Source of the DNA: Argentina anserina
Lineage: Eukaryota > Streptophyta > Magnoliopsida > Rosales > Rosaceae
Assembly: GCF_933775445.1 (NCBI RefSeq)
Contig: NC_065875.1
Coordinates: 10,615,001 to 10,679,000 of the forward strand
Length of the DNA stretch: 64,000 nucleotides
Reading direction: 5' to 3'
Position 1 is the stretch's first letter; each line of letters starts with the position of its first letter. Both the position numbers and the translations under genes were made by a program. A model generated the notes under the pieces. That model did not search any database. It was not told the origin of the DNA and worked only from the letters and a program-made list of their open reading frames with translations. Positions 29,728 to 40,537 of this stretch are shown one piece after another.

Positions 29728-31110
29728 AGGGAAGCTACCAAGGAAGCAGAAGCAGCTAAAAGGGTTGCCAAATTGGAAGCACAAAGAGCGACGACGGAAG
29801 ATCTGAAGCGAGCAGAGGGGAGGAAGTGAGGAACGTATAAAAAAGCAATGACGTATGATTTAAGGTACATGAATTATACAATTAAGGAGCTTGAAGCAGC
29901 AACAAATGATTTTTCACAAGCTCACAAAATTGGGGGAGGAGGCTCTGGACCAGTATAGGTGGGTGAAATAGACTAAACCCAAGCGGCAATCGTACACCGT
30001 CCTGATGCATCTCAAGGAAGGTTGCAGTACTTCCAGACAGAGGTTTGTGATTTTGGACATAATCAGACTGATACTACTCTATACCTTTAGCATGCCACAC
30101 TTTTATTGAATGTCTAGCAAGGCAGACCGCAACCAAGTAAAACTATATAATGCAATTCTGATCTTTGACCCAATAATGATCAGCAAAATAAACTTTAAAA
30201 GAAATTTCTTGTGATACGACTGAGGGAGAGAATATGGAGTGTTTCTGGTTTAAGTTGGTAATGTATCAGACCGAGATTTTAAGTCAATACTCTATCTATT
30301 GGTTTATAAGACCCTCGAGAGAACCTCTCAACACAATGCACTACTAAATACTAATATATGAGAAAATTATAGTGATCAGATATGCTATTGAAGGTACATA
30401 AATCTGAAGGGTCTTAATATATTTTTAAAGGGGTCTTAAATTTTAATGCAGGTTGAAATATTAAGCTGCATATGGCATCTAAATGTGGTTCTCCTTGGAG
30501 CCTGCCCTGAGTATGGTTGCGTGGTCTACGAGTACATGGCCTATGGTAGCTTAGAGGACTGCGATGTAGCACACAAGTTATTCCTTGGCAGCTAAGGTTC
30601 TGAATTGCTGCAGAAAACTGCACTGGGCTTTTGTTTCTTCATCCAAGTAAGCTAGAAACATTTTGCTATACCATAACTATGTCAGCAAGATTAGTCATGT
30701 AGGTTTCGCCAGACGTACTTGTCCCTCCATCACTAGATGATTAGAGGGTACTCTCAGTATCGCATGCAGCAACCGGAAAATTCTGTTGCATTGTAACAGT
30801 CTGATGTCTACTCACTTGGTATCATGCTTTTATAACTAATAACAGCCAAGCCACACAAATGGGTCTGACTCATCATGTTAGAAAGCTATTGAGAGTTGAG
30901 ACACGGAACTTCGCACAGATTCTTGACCCTGCTGTTTCTGACCGGCCAGTTGAATAAGCTTTAAAATTTGCCACTCCAGGTATACAATGGTGCAGAAGTG
31001 AGGCAAAAAGACAGACCGGATCTTGGCAAGGTTACCTGAGCTCAATAGACTGAGTGCACTTGCCAAAGATAGAATGAATTGTGTCATGTGGTAATGGAAG
31101 AGTAATCTTA
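29728..31110 (+). pseudogene. U-box/receptor-like cytoplasmic kinase (PUB family) remnant
   Basis: Plant USP-kinase-U-box proteins have a coiled-coil linker, a kinase and often a C-terminal U-box. Linker: REATKEAEAAKRVAKLEAQ (29728 on). Kinase start: YTIKELEAATNDFSQAHKIG (about 29877), followed by a stop where the glycine loop should continue. After an old intron (about 30043-30451), the next exon reads VEILSCIWHLNVVLLGACPE and YEYMAYGSLEDC. A later exon reads DVYSLGIMLL, ..KDRPDLGKV (about 30800-31040). Stops and frameshifts occur in all parts, and the catalytic HRD/DFG region is not readable. The USP domain and the U-box are not seen. Copia I lies directly upstream, with 144 bp between. Confidence 0.75.
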
Positions 31111-33296
31111 CCAAAACAAGTACTACGCCCTGGATTAGAGCAGACTTAGAGTTGATGGTGGGGAATCTATTGGAAATACTGGAAAAATTGAACTTGTAGA
31201 AATACTACAGCATCCTACAATGTAAGAACTCACAAGGGTGATACATTCATTTTCGAGAGCGTAACTCACTACACTGTACTTCATTTATCATAGTTGTGGC
31301 CTTACATGTTTAACAATTTAAGAAGCTAAAACTCAGGATCCCAAGGAAGAATATAGGAGAGGAATCTAGGAGAACGCTAAGGAAGAACAAGTTAAGGATG
31401 ATCCATATTAATGAAATGGGATCCTACAGAAGTTTAAAGCTTAGACGCGGTGTGCATATATTTAGGGTTTGCAGGAACAATATTTGCTTTCAAGTTTCTA
31501 AGTTGAGGAAGAAACAAAAGCATATATAGTCGTAAGTTGTTACACAGTCTGTAAAGTCCTGTAGTATAGCCAATGTGTCATCGGCCATGAGAGAGAGAAA
31601 TATGAAAGCTCATTATCCAAGCCAACCCATCTGCTAGTTAGACAATAACATGCATATGCATACCTAACGATCTAAGTTTTCAATTGATAATATTCAATAG
31701 TGGAAACTCAGATGGAAAAATATTACCAGTGAGATGGTGCTATTTTGTCCCCGAAGGTTTCTTGAACGAATTGCACAGAATTTCCTGTGTATTGGAAAAT
31801 GAAGAGCTCTAGAATGTAAAGCATAATAGCATGCGGTTCCTTATTTGATGATAGTTCAGCATTATGAAGATTCTAAAATCCAGTCAACCTTGTGCCTGAG
31901 AACACAATGGTTCATGTAGCAGTCAATATGGGAAGCATTTATTTAAGAGGATACCGTACTGACCGTAGTAAGTATCAACAAAATGAACTTTCCCTTGTCG
32001 AAAAAAATAAACAAAATGAACTTTCCAAATAAACAAACTAGATAGCCTTTAGCAAGAATCAGAATAGATCCGACCTTCACTGAGGTTAAGGATATGGGAT
32101 TATGGAATGTGAGAGTTTCACATTATCTGAGAGGCAGCCTCCAGAGTACCAAACTTCAAACAGTTCTTTCTAGCTCAAGTGTTACTAGAGTCAAGTTGCT
32201 AGCAAACAAAACTACTTTAATCCCAATTACACACGTCATCCAGCAAGGAGGGAGGTTGCTCCCATATGTCCTAGCTAGGTCAGCAATGAATAATCTCACA
32301 TCAAAGGGGGTTAATCCCACAATTGAAGAAATTGACTAATCAGAACTTGAGAGCAGTTATAAGAGGTCTAAAGGGATGTAAATCGTCCACACCATGCTTG
32401 ATAAAGTTTACTAAAACTTCAGACTAACTTTCCATCATCAGATTCACGCACGAAAAATTATGAGCCAAGCTTAATAAAAAAAGAAGATGCCAGGTTTCGG
32501 CATGAAGAACAGATCCGCACCCCATATTAGCACTGATTCCAAAAATCCAATTCATCCATTCCAATGTCCATGCCACACCAACAACATTAAGATTTCAAAA
32601 GTTAGCTGGAGTTTACCCCACATCAAGCTATTATTGACTCTAAAATCAGATATGAGCTTATGAGCTTAGTCACTAGCAGAGGTCCATTCTCTAATCGGCA
32701 TCAATGAAAAGGATGATATGGAAGGGAGTTTTTTTAATGAGGACCATCTTGTTGAGGACTAGTTGAATTAGAGTCAAACACAGGTTGAATCAAACACAAA
32801 TTTGTTTCTCCACTGTCATGGAAACTAACAAGTCTAAACAGACACTGAGCACATTTACATCACCCATAACATTCTAACACGCATGGAAAGATGAATCAGT
32901 AGTCAACATTAATTGCAGTTCAAGATAGTATGAACAATTTAGTCCAGATAAAATCATTGTTGGTTATGTAATAGTCCAGACGTCTAACAAGAGAACCATT
33001 GTCCCATATCAAAAACATTTCAAAGCCTGCTAAAAAAATTCACAAACCAAGACGTGTAAGAATTTCAACTATAAATCTATAATAAGGGAAGGACACCAAA
33101 CCAAACAGACAATAGCATGAAAGCACAGAATCAGTGAATCATCAAGAATTCGAGTATCGCACCAATTTAACCCATATGCGAATAAAATTTCAACATACCT
33201 AAACGGACATTGTTGAAAAAGGACTGATCCACAAAAACTAAGAAAGACGGCGAACCACATTGCGTATCCAAATGTTTTATTCAACTACCCTTGGAG
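31111..33296. other. Non-coding region with diverged copies of sequence near 33.6 kb
   Basis: No gene recognised. The stretch at about 31830-32230 (AACCTTGTG, ACAATGGTTCA, CAACAAAATGAA, GGCAGCCTCC, AGTGTTACTA in that order) resembles 33560-33900, with a period of about 1.73 kb, so an old segmental duplication is likely. Confidence 0.5.
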
Positions 33297-33352
33297 CTAG
33301 CATAGGATGAGATGACCATATTATCTAGCATAGGATGAGATGACCATACTAC
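33297..33352. repeat. Tandem duplication of a 28-bp unit
   Basis: Two copies beginning CTAGCATAGGATGAGATGAC (33297 and 33325), differing only near the end. Confidence 0.95.
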
Positions 33353-34199
33353 CTCTACTTGAGTTTACATTAAACATGAACAAATGTGAATTGTTCATGT
33401 TACAAAAAACAAAATATCAGTTATGCATAGGCCGTTAAATCATTCAAGGTCAAACATAATGTTTCCTCATCTTCCAATCACTTCAGTAGATGATACTTAT
33501 AGCCAAATAAGTAAGAGTTGAGGATGAGATCTTATGATAAAGGTGGAGAATGGATAAACTATCAAAGTTTCATCCAAGTTTAGCATATAATCAACCTTGT
33601 GACTGAAAATACAATGGTTCAAGAGGGAGAATTTAACATAGGAGTCATTTACGTTTTAAGCCATAGTAATAGTAGCAACAAAATGAAATTTCAGAAGACA
33701 GGAACTAGATAACCTTGACATCATACAAAGAATTGGAATAGAACCAACCTTTACCAAGGTTAGTTTATAAAATGTGAGAGTAAATCATTATCTAGTCCAA
33801 ACTCAATAGGCACTTAGGCAGCCTCCATGCCAGTAGACCAACAGAAAAAAGGTATTTTATATGAATCTTCTTGCTTGAGTGTTACTAAACAATAAAGCAC
33901 GGATTCTAGTTCTACACATCCGCAAATCGTCATAGTTAGAAGTATAAATGCAAAAGTCCCCTAATAAACCCAAGAAAGTAACTAAGTAGCATCAATCAAA
34001 TTAGTGTCAACAACTTGTTCTCTGAACTCCCTAAGTTCAGTAAGTAGAATTGTTTAACAGCCTATAGAAACTTCATCAGTGCATAGTAACTGATTGCAGG
34101 ACAAAAGGCCATTTAGATACCTAGGACTGAAGCCTAACTCTCAGCAAACACACTTAAGTGCTCACCTGAGGCAAATATACTATTGCTTCAATGAGCTCA
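33353..34199. other. Non-coding region, second copy of the 1.73-kb duplication
   Basis: AT-rich, without an open frame of interest. The part from about 33560 to 33900 aligns by eye with 31830-32230. Confidence 0.45.
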
Positions 34200-36050
34200 T
34201 TGTAGGAACCTTAAGTTGGGCAAATCACCGAGTGGCGACAATCTAATTAACATGAACTTCGAAGGCAAAAATCTCAGCAGTAACTCCAACGTTATTGCCT
34301 CAATAAATCCTTAAATGGAACCTCAAACTGGGCAAAATCACTTGAGTGGCATCGATTGTATTAACATACATAAACTCACAAGGCAACAAATCTCTATCGG
34401 CTCCCCAAGACTATTGCCTCAATAGCTTGTTTTTTGAAACCTCAAGCTGGGGATAAGCACTTGAGTGGCAACAACCATAAACCAACAAAGCAGCAATTTC
34501 AGCAGTCTCCCTCTCCCCAACACAACTACATCAATTAGTTGGTATTTAAAACCTCAAGCTGGACAAAAAAATTACTTGAATGGTAAATTTCAAGGATGGG
34601 TACACGTTTGCAAAATGCTTTGAATCTCACAGGCAAACCTTTTAGGGTCCATTTCTGACTACTACTTACGTATATTTCCCATACCTTTATTTAGATGGGA
34701 TCATTTGGCAACCCCACCAGAATCTGGCCTGGATGGCATGCTGTTTAACCCCAAGAAAAGACAAAGTATCAAATCTCATGCATACTATCATGTAAATGTT
34801 TTCTACATTATGTGAAGGGCCCAGAATATATCACTGATTGATAAGCACTTGATTGGCAACAATCATAAACCAACAAGACAGCAATTTCAGTAGTCTCCCC
34901 AACACTGTAACAATTAGCTGGTTTTTAAAACCTTAAGTCGGTCAAAAAATCAGTTGAGTGGTGAAATTTCAAGGATAGCTACACGTTTGTAAAAAGCTTT
35001 GAATCTCCCAGGAAATCTTTTAGGTCCATTTCCAACTAGTATTTTTTGTATATTTCTTATATCTTTTAAATAAAGGGATCAGTTGGCAACTCTTGAAAGA
35101 ACTGTTACATTGTAACAATCAGATTTGTGGGACTGATGTAAGATGAAAATCATCAGAATCCGGCCTGCATGGCATGCTGTTTAACCCCAAGAAAAGACAA
35201 AGTACCAAACTCATGCATACTCATGTAAATGTTTTCTAATTTATGTGAAGGCCCCATAATATATAACTGATTGATAATTAAATATCAAACTATGGAATAT
35301 CTAAAACCCACAATCTGAAGCCCACCACCGCAAATCTATAGACTCAGGTCTCAGAATCATATACATGAAAGTATCATATGGCATCATCATTGCATAAAAT
35401 CAAAAAGAAGGTTTTACTTCTTAAGTGAGACTGAGGTACCTGAGCAAAGAGTTTAATAAGAAGGGGACAATGGTCTGAGGACATCTTTGCGAGATGAACT
35501 GTTGTGCTTAAGGAAAATGCAACTACAGACCACTATCACAAAAGCTTCTGCGTAATCTTTATTCATGAGGCATCAGTGAGTTTTTTTTTTTTTTGCTGAA
35601 ACCTGAAGCTGGGAAAAAATCACTTCAGTGCCAACAATCATATATCAATATAAACATGAAAGGCAAGAAGTCTCAGTGGCATCCCTTGCACTATTAACCT
35701 CAGTGGCATGTTTGTTGCAAACTCAAGTTGGGCAAAAATCACTTGAGTAGCAACAACTTTACCAACATAAACCGACAGGCAACGATTTCAGGAACTGCTG
35801 CATCAACAAGTTGGTTATTGGAATCTCAAGTTGGGCAAAAATCACTTGAATAGCAACAACTTTACCAACATAAACCGACAAGCAACGATTTCATGGGAAC
35901 TGCTGCATCAACAAGTTGGTTATTGGAATCTCAAGTTGGGCAAACAATCACTTGAGTTGTGGAATTCCAATTATACCAACATGTTTGCAGACTCATAGGC
36001 AACCTTTTCGGGACCGATTCCGACAAGTCTTTCTGAAAACTATAGAGTAC
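34200..36050. repeat. Imperfect 105-120-bp repeats and a 380-bp direct duplication
   Basis: The phrase CTCAAGTTGGGCAAAAATCA plus CTTGAGTGGCAACAA recurs, with changes, near 34204, 34318, 34436, 34548, 34926, 35600, 35720, 35820 and 35926. The blocks from about 34548 to 34850 and 34926 to 35275 are diverged copies of each other, sharing TACACGTTTG, GGCATGCTGTTTAACCCCAA and CATGTAAATGTTTTCTA. No open frame runs through the units, so it is not a protein repeat. Confidence 0.85.
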
Positions 36051-36480
36051 CGTTATTCCGAAGGATCCAATAGGCAATATTTGACATAATTGTTACTTTT
36101 GCAACAATAACTAGGGACAGAATTCGGGCCAGGACAGCTTGAAACCCAATCAAACATGGTTCCCCAAACCCCATTAAAAGAGGGAGCACCAATAATTTGA
36201 AAGGTAATTTCACGCATGTCTCTCTATCTATCTCTCTCTCAGATTACTGGGTTTCTCATCATTGTAAATTTTCCAGGACAAATCGAAGGGTCTAATTGAG
36301 AATAAATCCCACAATGATTGATCATCTGAATTCCAAAACCCACTGCCGCAAATACATCTGAAATTGAATCAAGGAAAGACATAATCAAAACCCTAGATTT
36401 GAATTCGAAAATTGTCGCATATACGTAGTGTGAGATTCAATTGAATTTTGAATGTAATTACCGAAACTGGAGAAGAATCA
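36051..36480 (-). other. Possible first intron and second exon of an unknown minus-strand transcript
   Basis: On the minus strand a donor-like CAGTTTCG/GTAATTAC lies at about 36460. An acceptor-like TTGATTCAATTTCAG lies at about 36360. No protein is recognised, and the short frames stop quickly. It may be a non-coding RNA or a decayed gene. Confidence 0.3.
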
Positions 36481-36571
36481 AACAACATAGAAAGAAAGGG
36501 GGGGAAAGCCTTTTAGTGGCGGACTCCGGCGGTGGTTGGGCGCACCGGACCCAAATTTGAAATTCGAATTT

Positions 36572-36612
<41 letters not shown>
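36481..36612 (-). promoter_or_regulatory. 5' UTR-like segment with (GA)n microsatellite
   Basis: The minus strand begins with a CT run (36578-36612) followed by CCGCCGGAGTCCGCC and a purine/pyrimidine leader, the usual look of a plant 5' UTR. The short GC-rich core stands out from its AT-rich surroundings. Confidence 0.45.
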
Positions 36613-36614
<2 letters not shown>

Positions 36615-37320
36615 AAGAAAATCCACCATTGAATTCTAACGTATTAATATTTGAATGTGTAAAATAAGTCGGCGACTTTTGGAAACAGGCCGTTTATTTG
36701 CTTTTTTACTTAACTTGTTTAAATTTACTCTTTTACTTTTTCTTTTTCTTTTAAAGGAGATTAACTCTTTTACTGAAGTGGCTGCAGTTTAGCTTCATTT
36801 TAGTTAACCATTTCCATGACCATATCATATAATATGATTCTTCTACTACTAGATTGAAGAGTTTGTGATGAGTACTCATGATGATTTATCAAAAAATCAT
36901 TGGGGGAATTATTACAAATCATATTTATTTGAATAACAGAGTAATTAATTTGATTTTTTCGATTTTGATATTGAACAACCTTGCGTACCATATCGTGATC
37001 GTGTTCGATTGCTTCTCAATAAAAGAGTTATCTTTGTATCAAATGTAATTAGCTTTTATTAATTACCAAACAGGTCTATGACTCCGATCACTATTAGAAA
37101 AGCTTCTGCCTAATCTTTTAAAGTGTATGATGCTCACTAACGCTCAGATGGGGTTAACAAATGGCAGTCATAAACTGATAATGACTGAGAAGTGAGAACT
37201 ACAAGTCACTAACAACATGAGAATATAAGTCTTTCGGGATACAGGGACTTGAACACCATCACCGTTTCTAAAGTCGACAGATATTCCTCATGGTTTCTCA
37301 CGACAGATTTCAGCTCCCTC

Positions 37321-37475
37321 ATGTATACTTGGGTCTCTTTTCAAATTAAATAATTTATGTAAGGGGTACAACCAATGTTTAAAAATACGCGTCTTGAGGT
37401 ACACTATAGCACAACTTGAGGCAATGCAAGTCAATTTCGCCTCAGGCAATGGCGGAACTAAGATTTGATACATGT
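37321..37475. repeat. Dispersed repeat, copy A
   Basis: Contains TTGGGTCTCTTT, CGTCTTGAGGTAC and CAATGGCGGAACTAAGATTT; its partner is at 38586-38710 in the same order. The last motif also resembles the hAT-like end at 59901, so this may be a small hAT-related non-autonomous element. Confidence 0.7.
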
Positions 37476-38585
37476 TGGAAAAGAATCAAACAACAGAGAA
37501 AAATAATTGTTACAAGAAATTTTGAAGAATGGCCCTTTTTAGATACCTATAATAATTTTTGACCGTCTTTTCTCAAATTATTGAAAAATGACTATATTAA
37601 GAGAGTAAAATCCAGAAATGCCCTCACTAATTTTCTTATCACTCTAAATAAATATTTAAGTATTCAACCAAACTAAAACCTAAGTCGAAGAGTTGCTACA
37701 ATGGTAAGAAAAGGGAGTGACTTGATGGTAGAATTGTGCTAGGGCTAGTTGAATATAATCTCAAGAATATTGCATCCCTTGGATTAATAATCAAAGCTGA
37801 TGAAGTGATAGAACATGACACCTCTAATCAATGCATATTCAATTAATAATCAACATAATCGAAAACTTGAAATTTGAATAGAGTGATAGAATGAGTGGCA
37901 CTAATACTAATAATTTAATTTATCTAAAAACTTTATAGGATAGCATAAGCAACATATCTAATGAAACTGAAAAATTTGGGATGATATTTTTCCCAATCGA
38001 TCACTTAATATATTATTTTACTTTTAGATAATCAAACGATAGTACAATATTAATGAGTATAAAAATCAACAATAATTGAGGGAAAGTAATAAGAAGCCTT
38101 ATCAAGGAGCTAGAGAGAAAATGATGACGCAGGATGAAGTATTAGCAAATGCTCAGAGAGTTAGGGTTCTTGGCCTTCTCGTTAGTTATTTAGTTTGTTA
38201 CTGGGTTTTGTCCATCATTTCACTGTGAGATGATTTGTTTAACACCCATTTTCAATCAACAATTATCCTGGGAATATGGATCATTGATCAAATCATCTTG
38301 ATGTGTGATGACTGATGGTTCAAACTTAAACAAATAACAACTTTATCGGTGTATTCTATTAGGCAAAAGTAATATCCTATAGGGAACTGGAAATCTAGAA
38401 ACATATGAGGGTTTTCATGAGAATTGTTTGCGATTGGGAGCTATGACCTTAAAACTCTAACAAAGATAGTTATGACTTTTCCTCCTTTAATAAGGTCATT
38501 TTTTATTAGTTTAGAAAAAAGATGGTCAAAAATCATTATAGGTGCCAAAAGGTCATTTTTCAAAATTTCTCATATATTACCCGGT

Positions 38586-38710
38586 CACTTGGGTCTCTTT
38601 GTACAATCAATATTTAAAAAGGCGCGCCTTGAGGTACGTTATAGCTAGCGCACCTTGAGACAAGGCAAATCAATTTTGTCTCATGCAATGGCAGAACCAA
38701 GATTTGATAC
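38586..38710. repeat. Dispersed repeat, copy B
   Basis: Diverged copy of 37321-37475, ending CAATGGCAGAACCAAGATTT, with GGCGCGCCTTGAGGTAC in the middle. Confidence 0.7.
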
Positions 38711-40537
38711 CTGGGAGGGGGTGTCCAAGTATAGTATACAAAATTGTGCTTATGCATGTTAGTAACAAAACTACTGAACTTAAAACTTCGTGTAATTTTC
38801 TAGAAGTCGTTCATCTTCAAATGAATGAAAATTTATATACCATAAACTACGTACTAGTACAAATTAAGATGTTTAGAGAATTTCCTAATTAAACTAGTAC
38901 AAAAATAAAAAATGTACAAGTAAAGAAAGTAATAATTTATCCATTTGTAACTTCAAGTTTTTTCTTTTGTAAATGCATAGATTTTTCTATTTGCTGATCA
39001 AAAGAAATCAATTATCTTACATATTTTGATTGATAAGGGATCAAGGGATAATGGTTCGTCAAAATAATAAATACATTCCTAATATAATTAATTAGTCATT
39101 TAAAATTGATTGGTTATGAGAACTTCTAGGGGGTTGATGATGCAATTAAGCTAGAAAATATTAGGAATGAAGCAAAGATCAATTATCATAAAACCTAAGG
39201 GGGGTTTGAACCCCTTCGGGCATTAAAGGTTTCATCTGTAAGGCTTTTTAAACATTGGGTACAATTAATGAGCTGAAACCGACCCAAAGTTGAGAGTTTT
39301 AATTGATATATAGCAATCTGTATCCTATATTAATCTTTGAACAGAACTGTACCAAAAACTAATCTCATACTGCTTCGTTTTTATTTTTGGCATCATTTCG
39401 GTTTTAAATTGCAGTAGTTCAGTCTTCAGAGGCATGCATATGAAATTTACAAAATTACCACTAGATACACTCTTGGGCTCATAATTATCAATAGCAAGCA
39501 TTTTTTCTATTATTACCACCAGCAAATTTTCCATTCATTTCAAGTTTTCAACCAACCGATTATGTTAGCAAGTAATTTACAAAAACACCCTTTCATTCAT
39601 TCTTGAGAGTTAGTGACATGATACATTTTTGAGGGTCAGCATCATTATACATTTTTGATTTGTACGAGTCAATTTTGAAAAGAGAACACTCCCATATTGA
39701 AACTTTATGGTGAGAGAGAAATGAATGAATTATTAGAAGTTCTAGATTGCATATAAAACAAATTCAACTTAAAGCTACTAACCCTCAGTAGGATAAAGAA
39801 CCTAAATTGGTTTTCAAAAAAAAAAACAAAACCTAAATTACTAAAATCAAACTTCAACTACCAAATAATCCCAATGTCACATACTTGTCAGTTGTCACCT
39901 AAAACCACGAACTCGAGCCTTCATGTAATTCATGAATGTCACTCTGAATGCAAACTAAGCCTAATAACAACCATTGTAATCCAAATCCAAGATACCTCAA
40001 GCAATTACCAGACAGCTCCACCTTACATGCAGAAGACGTAGCCTCACCAGATTCGGACTCAGAAACCCTTCTACCCACAAAGAAGCGATCTTTCTCCATA
40101 AACCATTCAAAGCAAGCTTTGAGATCTCGGTGATGGAAGCTTCGAGGTCTCGTTGTCGTCCTCCAAAGCTTTGTCCTGAATCGATAGCAGATTCAAAAAC
40201 TCTTGGAGACTCCAGCAACGAAGTCGTCACCAATGCCACAAATGCGTCGGTGGTGAATTGGAAGAGGGAAGGGACTATGAGAGAGATGGCGTTTAGAGAG
40301 AGTTAGCGCACGGTAAAACTCCAATAAGGCCCTGCTATTGGTAATTTACGTTGAGAAAATGTCGCTCAGTAAATATCCCTATAAAATTTCGAGACAGACA
40401 TCTTCCTTTTTAGTTTTTGATGCTATCATTATATCTATACAGCAAAGAATGGCAATGACCAGCCCGCTTCTGTGATATCTTTCTCCCCATAAAAAATCAG
40501 CGGCAACATAATTGATCAAAAGTACCTAGAGAATCGT

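Larger units (their letters stand above)
36613..40537. other. Intergenic region between the repeat-rich block and the synthetase gene
   Basis: AT-rich. Contains the repeat pair at 37321-37475/38586-38710. A 5' UTR-like or exon-like stretch lies at about 39900-40310 (minus strand, open for about 80 codons but with no ATG in frame). The synthetase 3' UTR lies next to 40538. No gene could be named. Confidence 0.45.

Noticed and set aside
33069..33284. 71-codon minus-strand frame
   Set aside because: Isolated, no domain, within the duplicated non-coding block.
34200..36050. A CRISPR array or leucine-rich-repeat gene
   Set aside because: Units of 105-120 bp are diverged and closely packed without unique spacers, and no frame is open through them.
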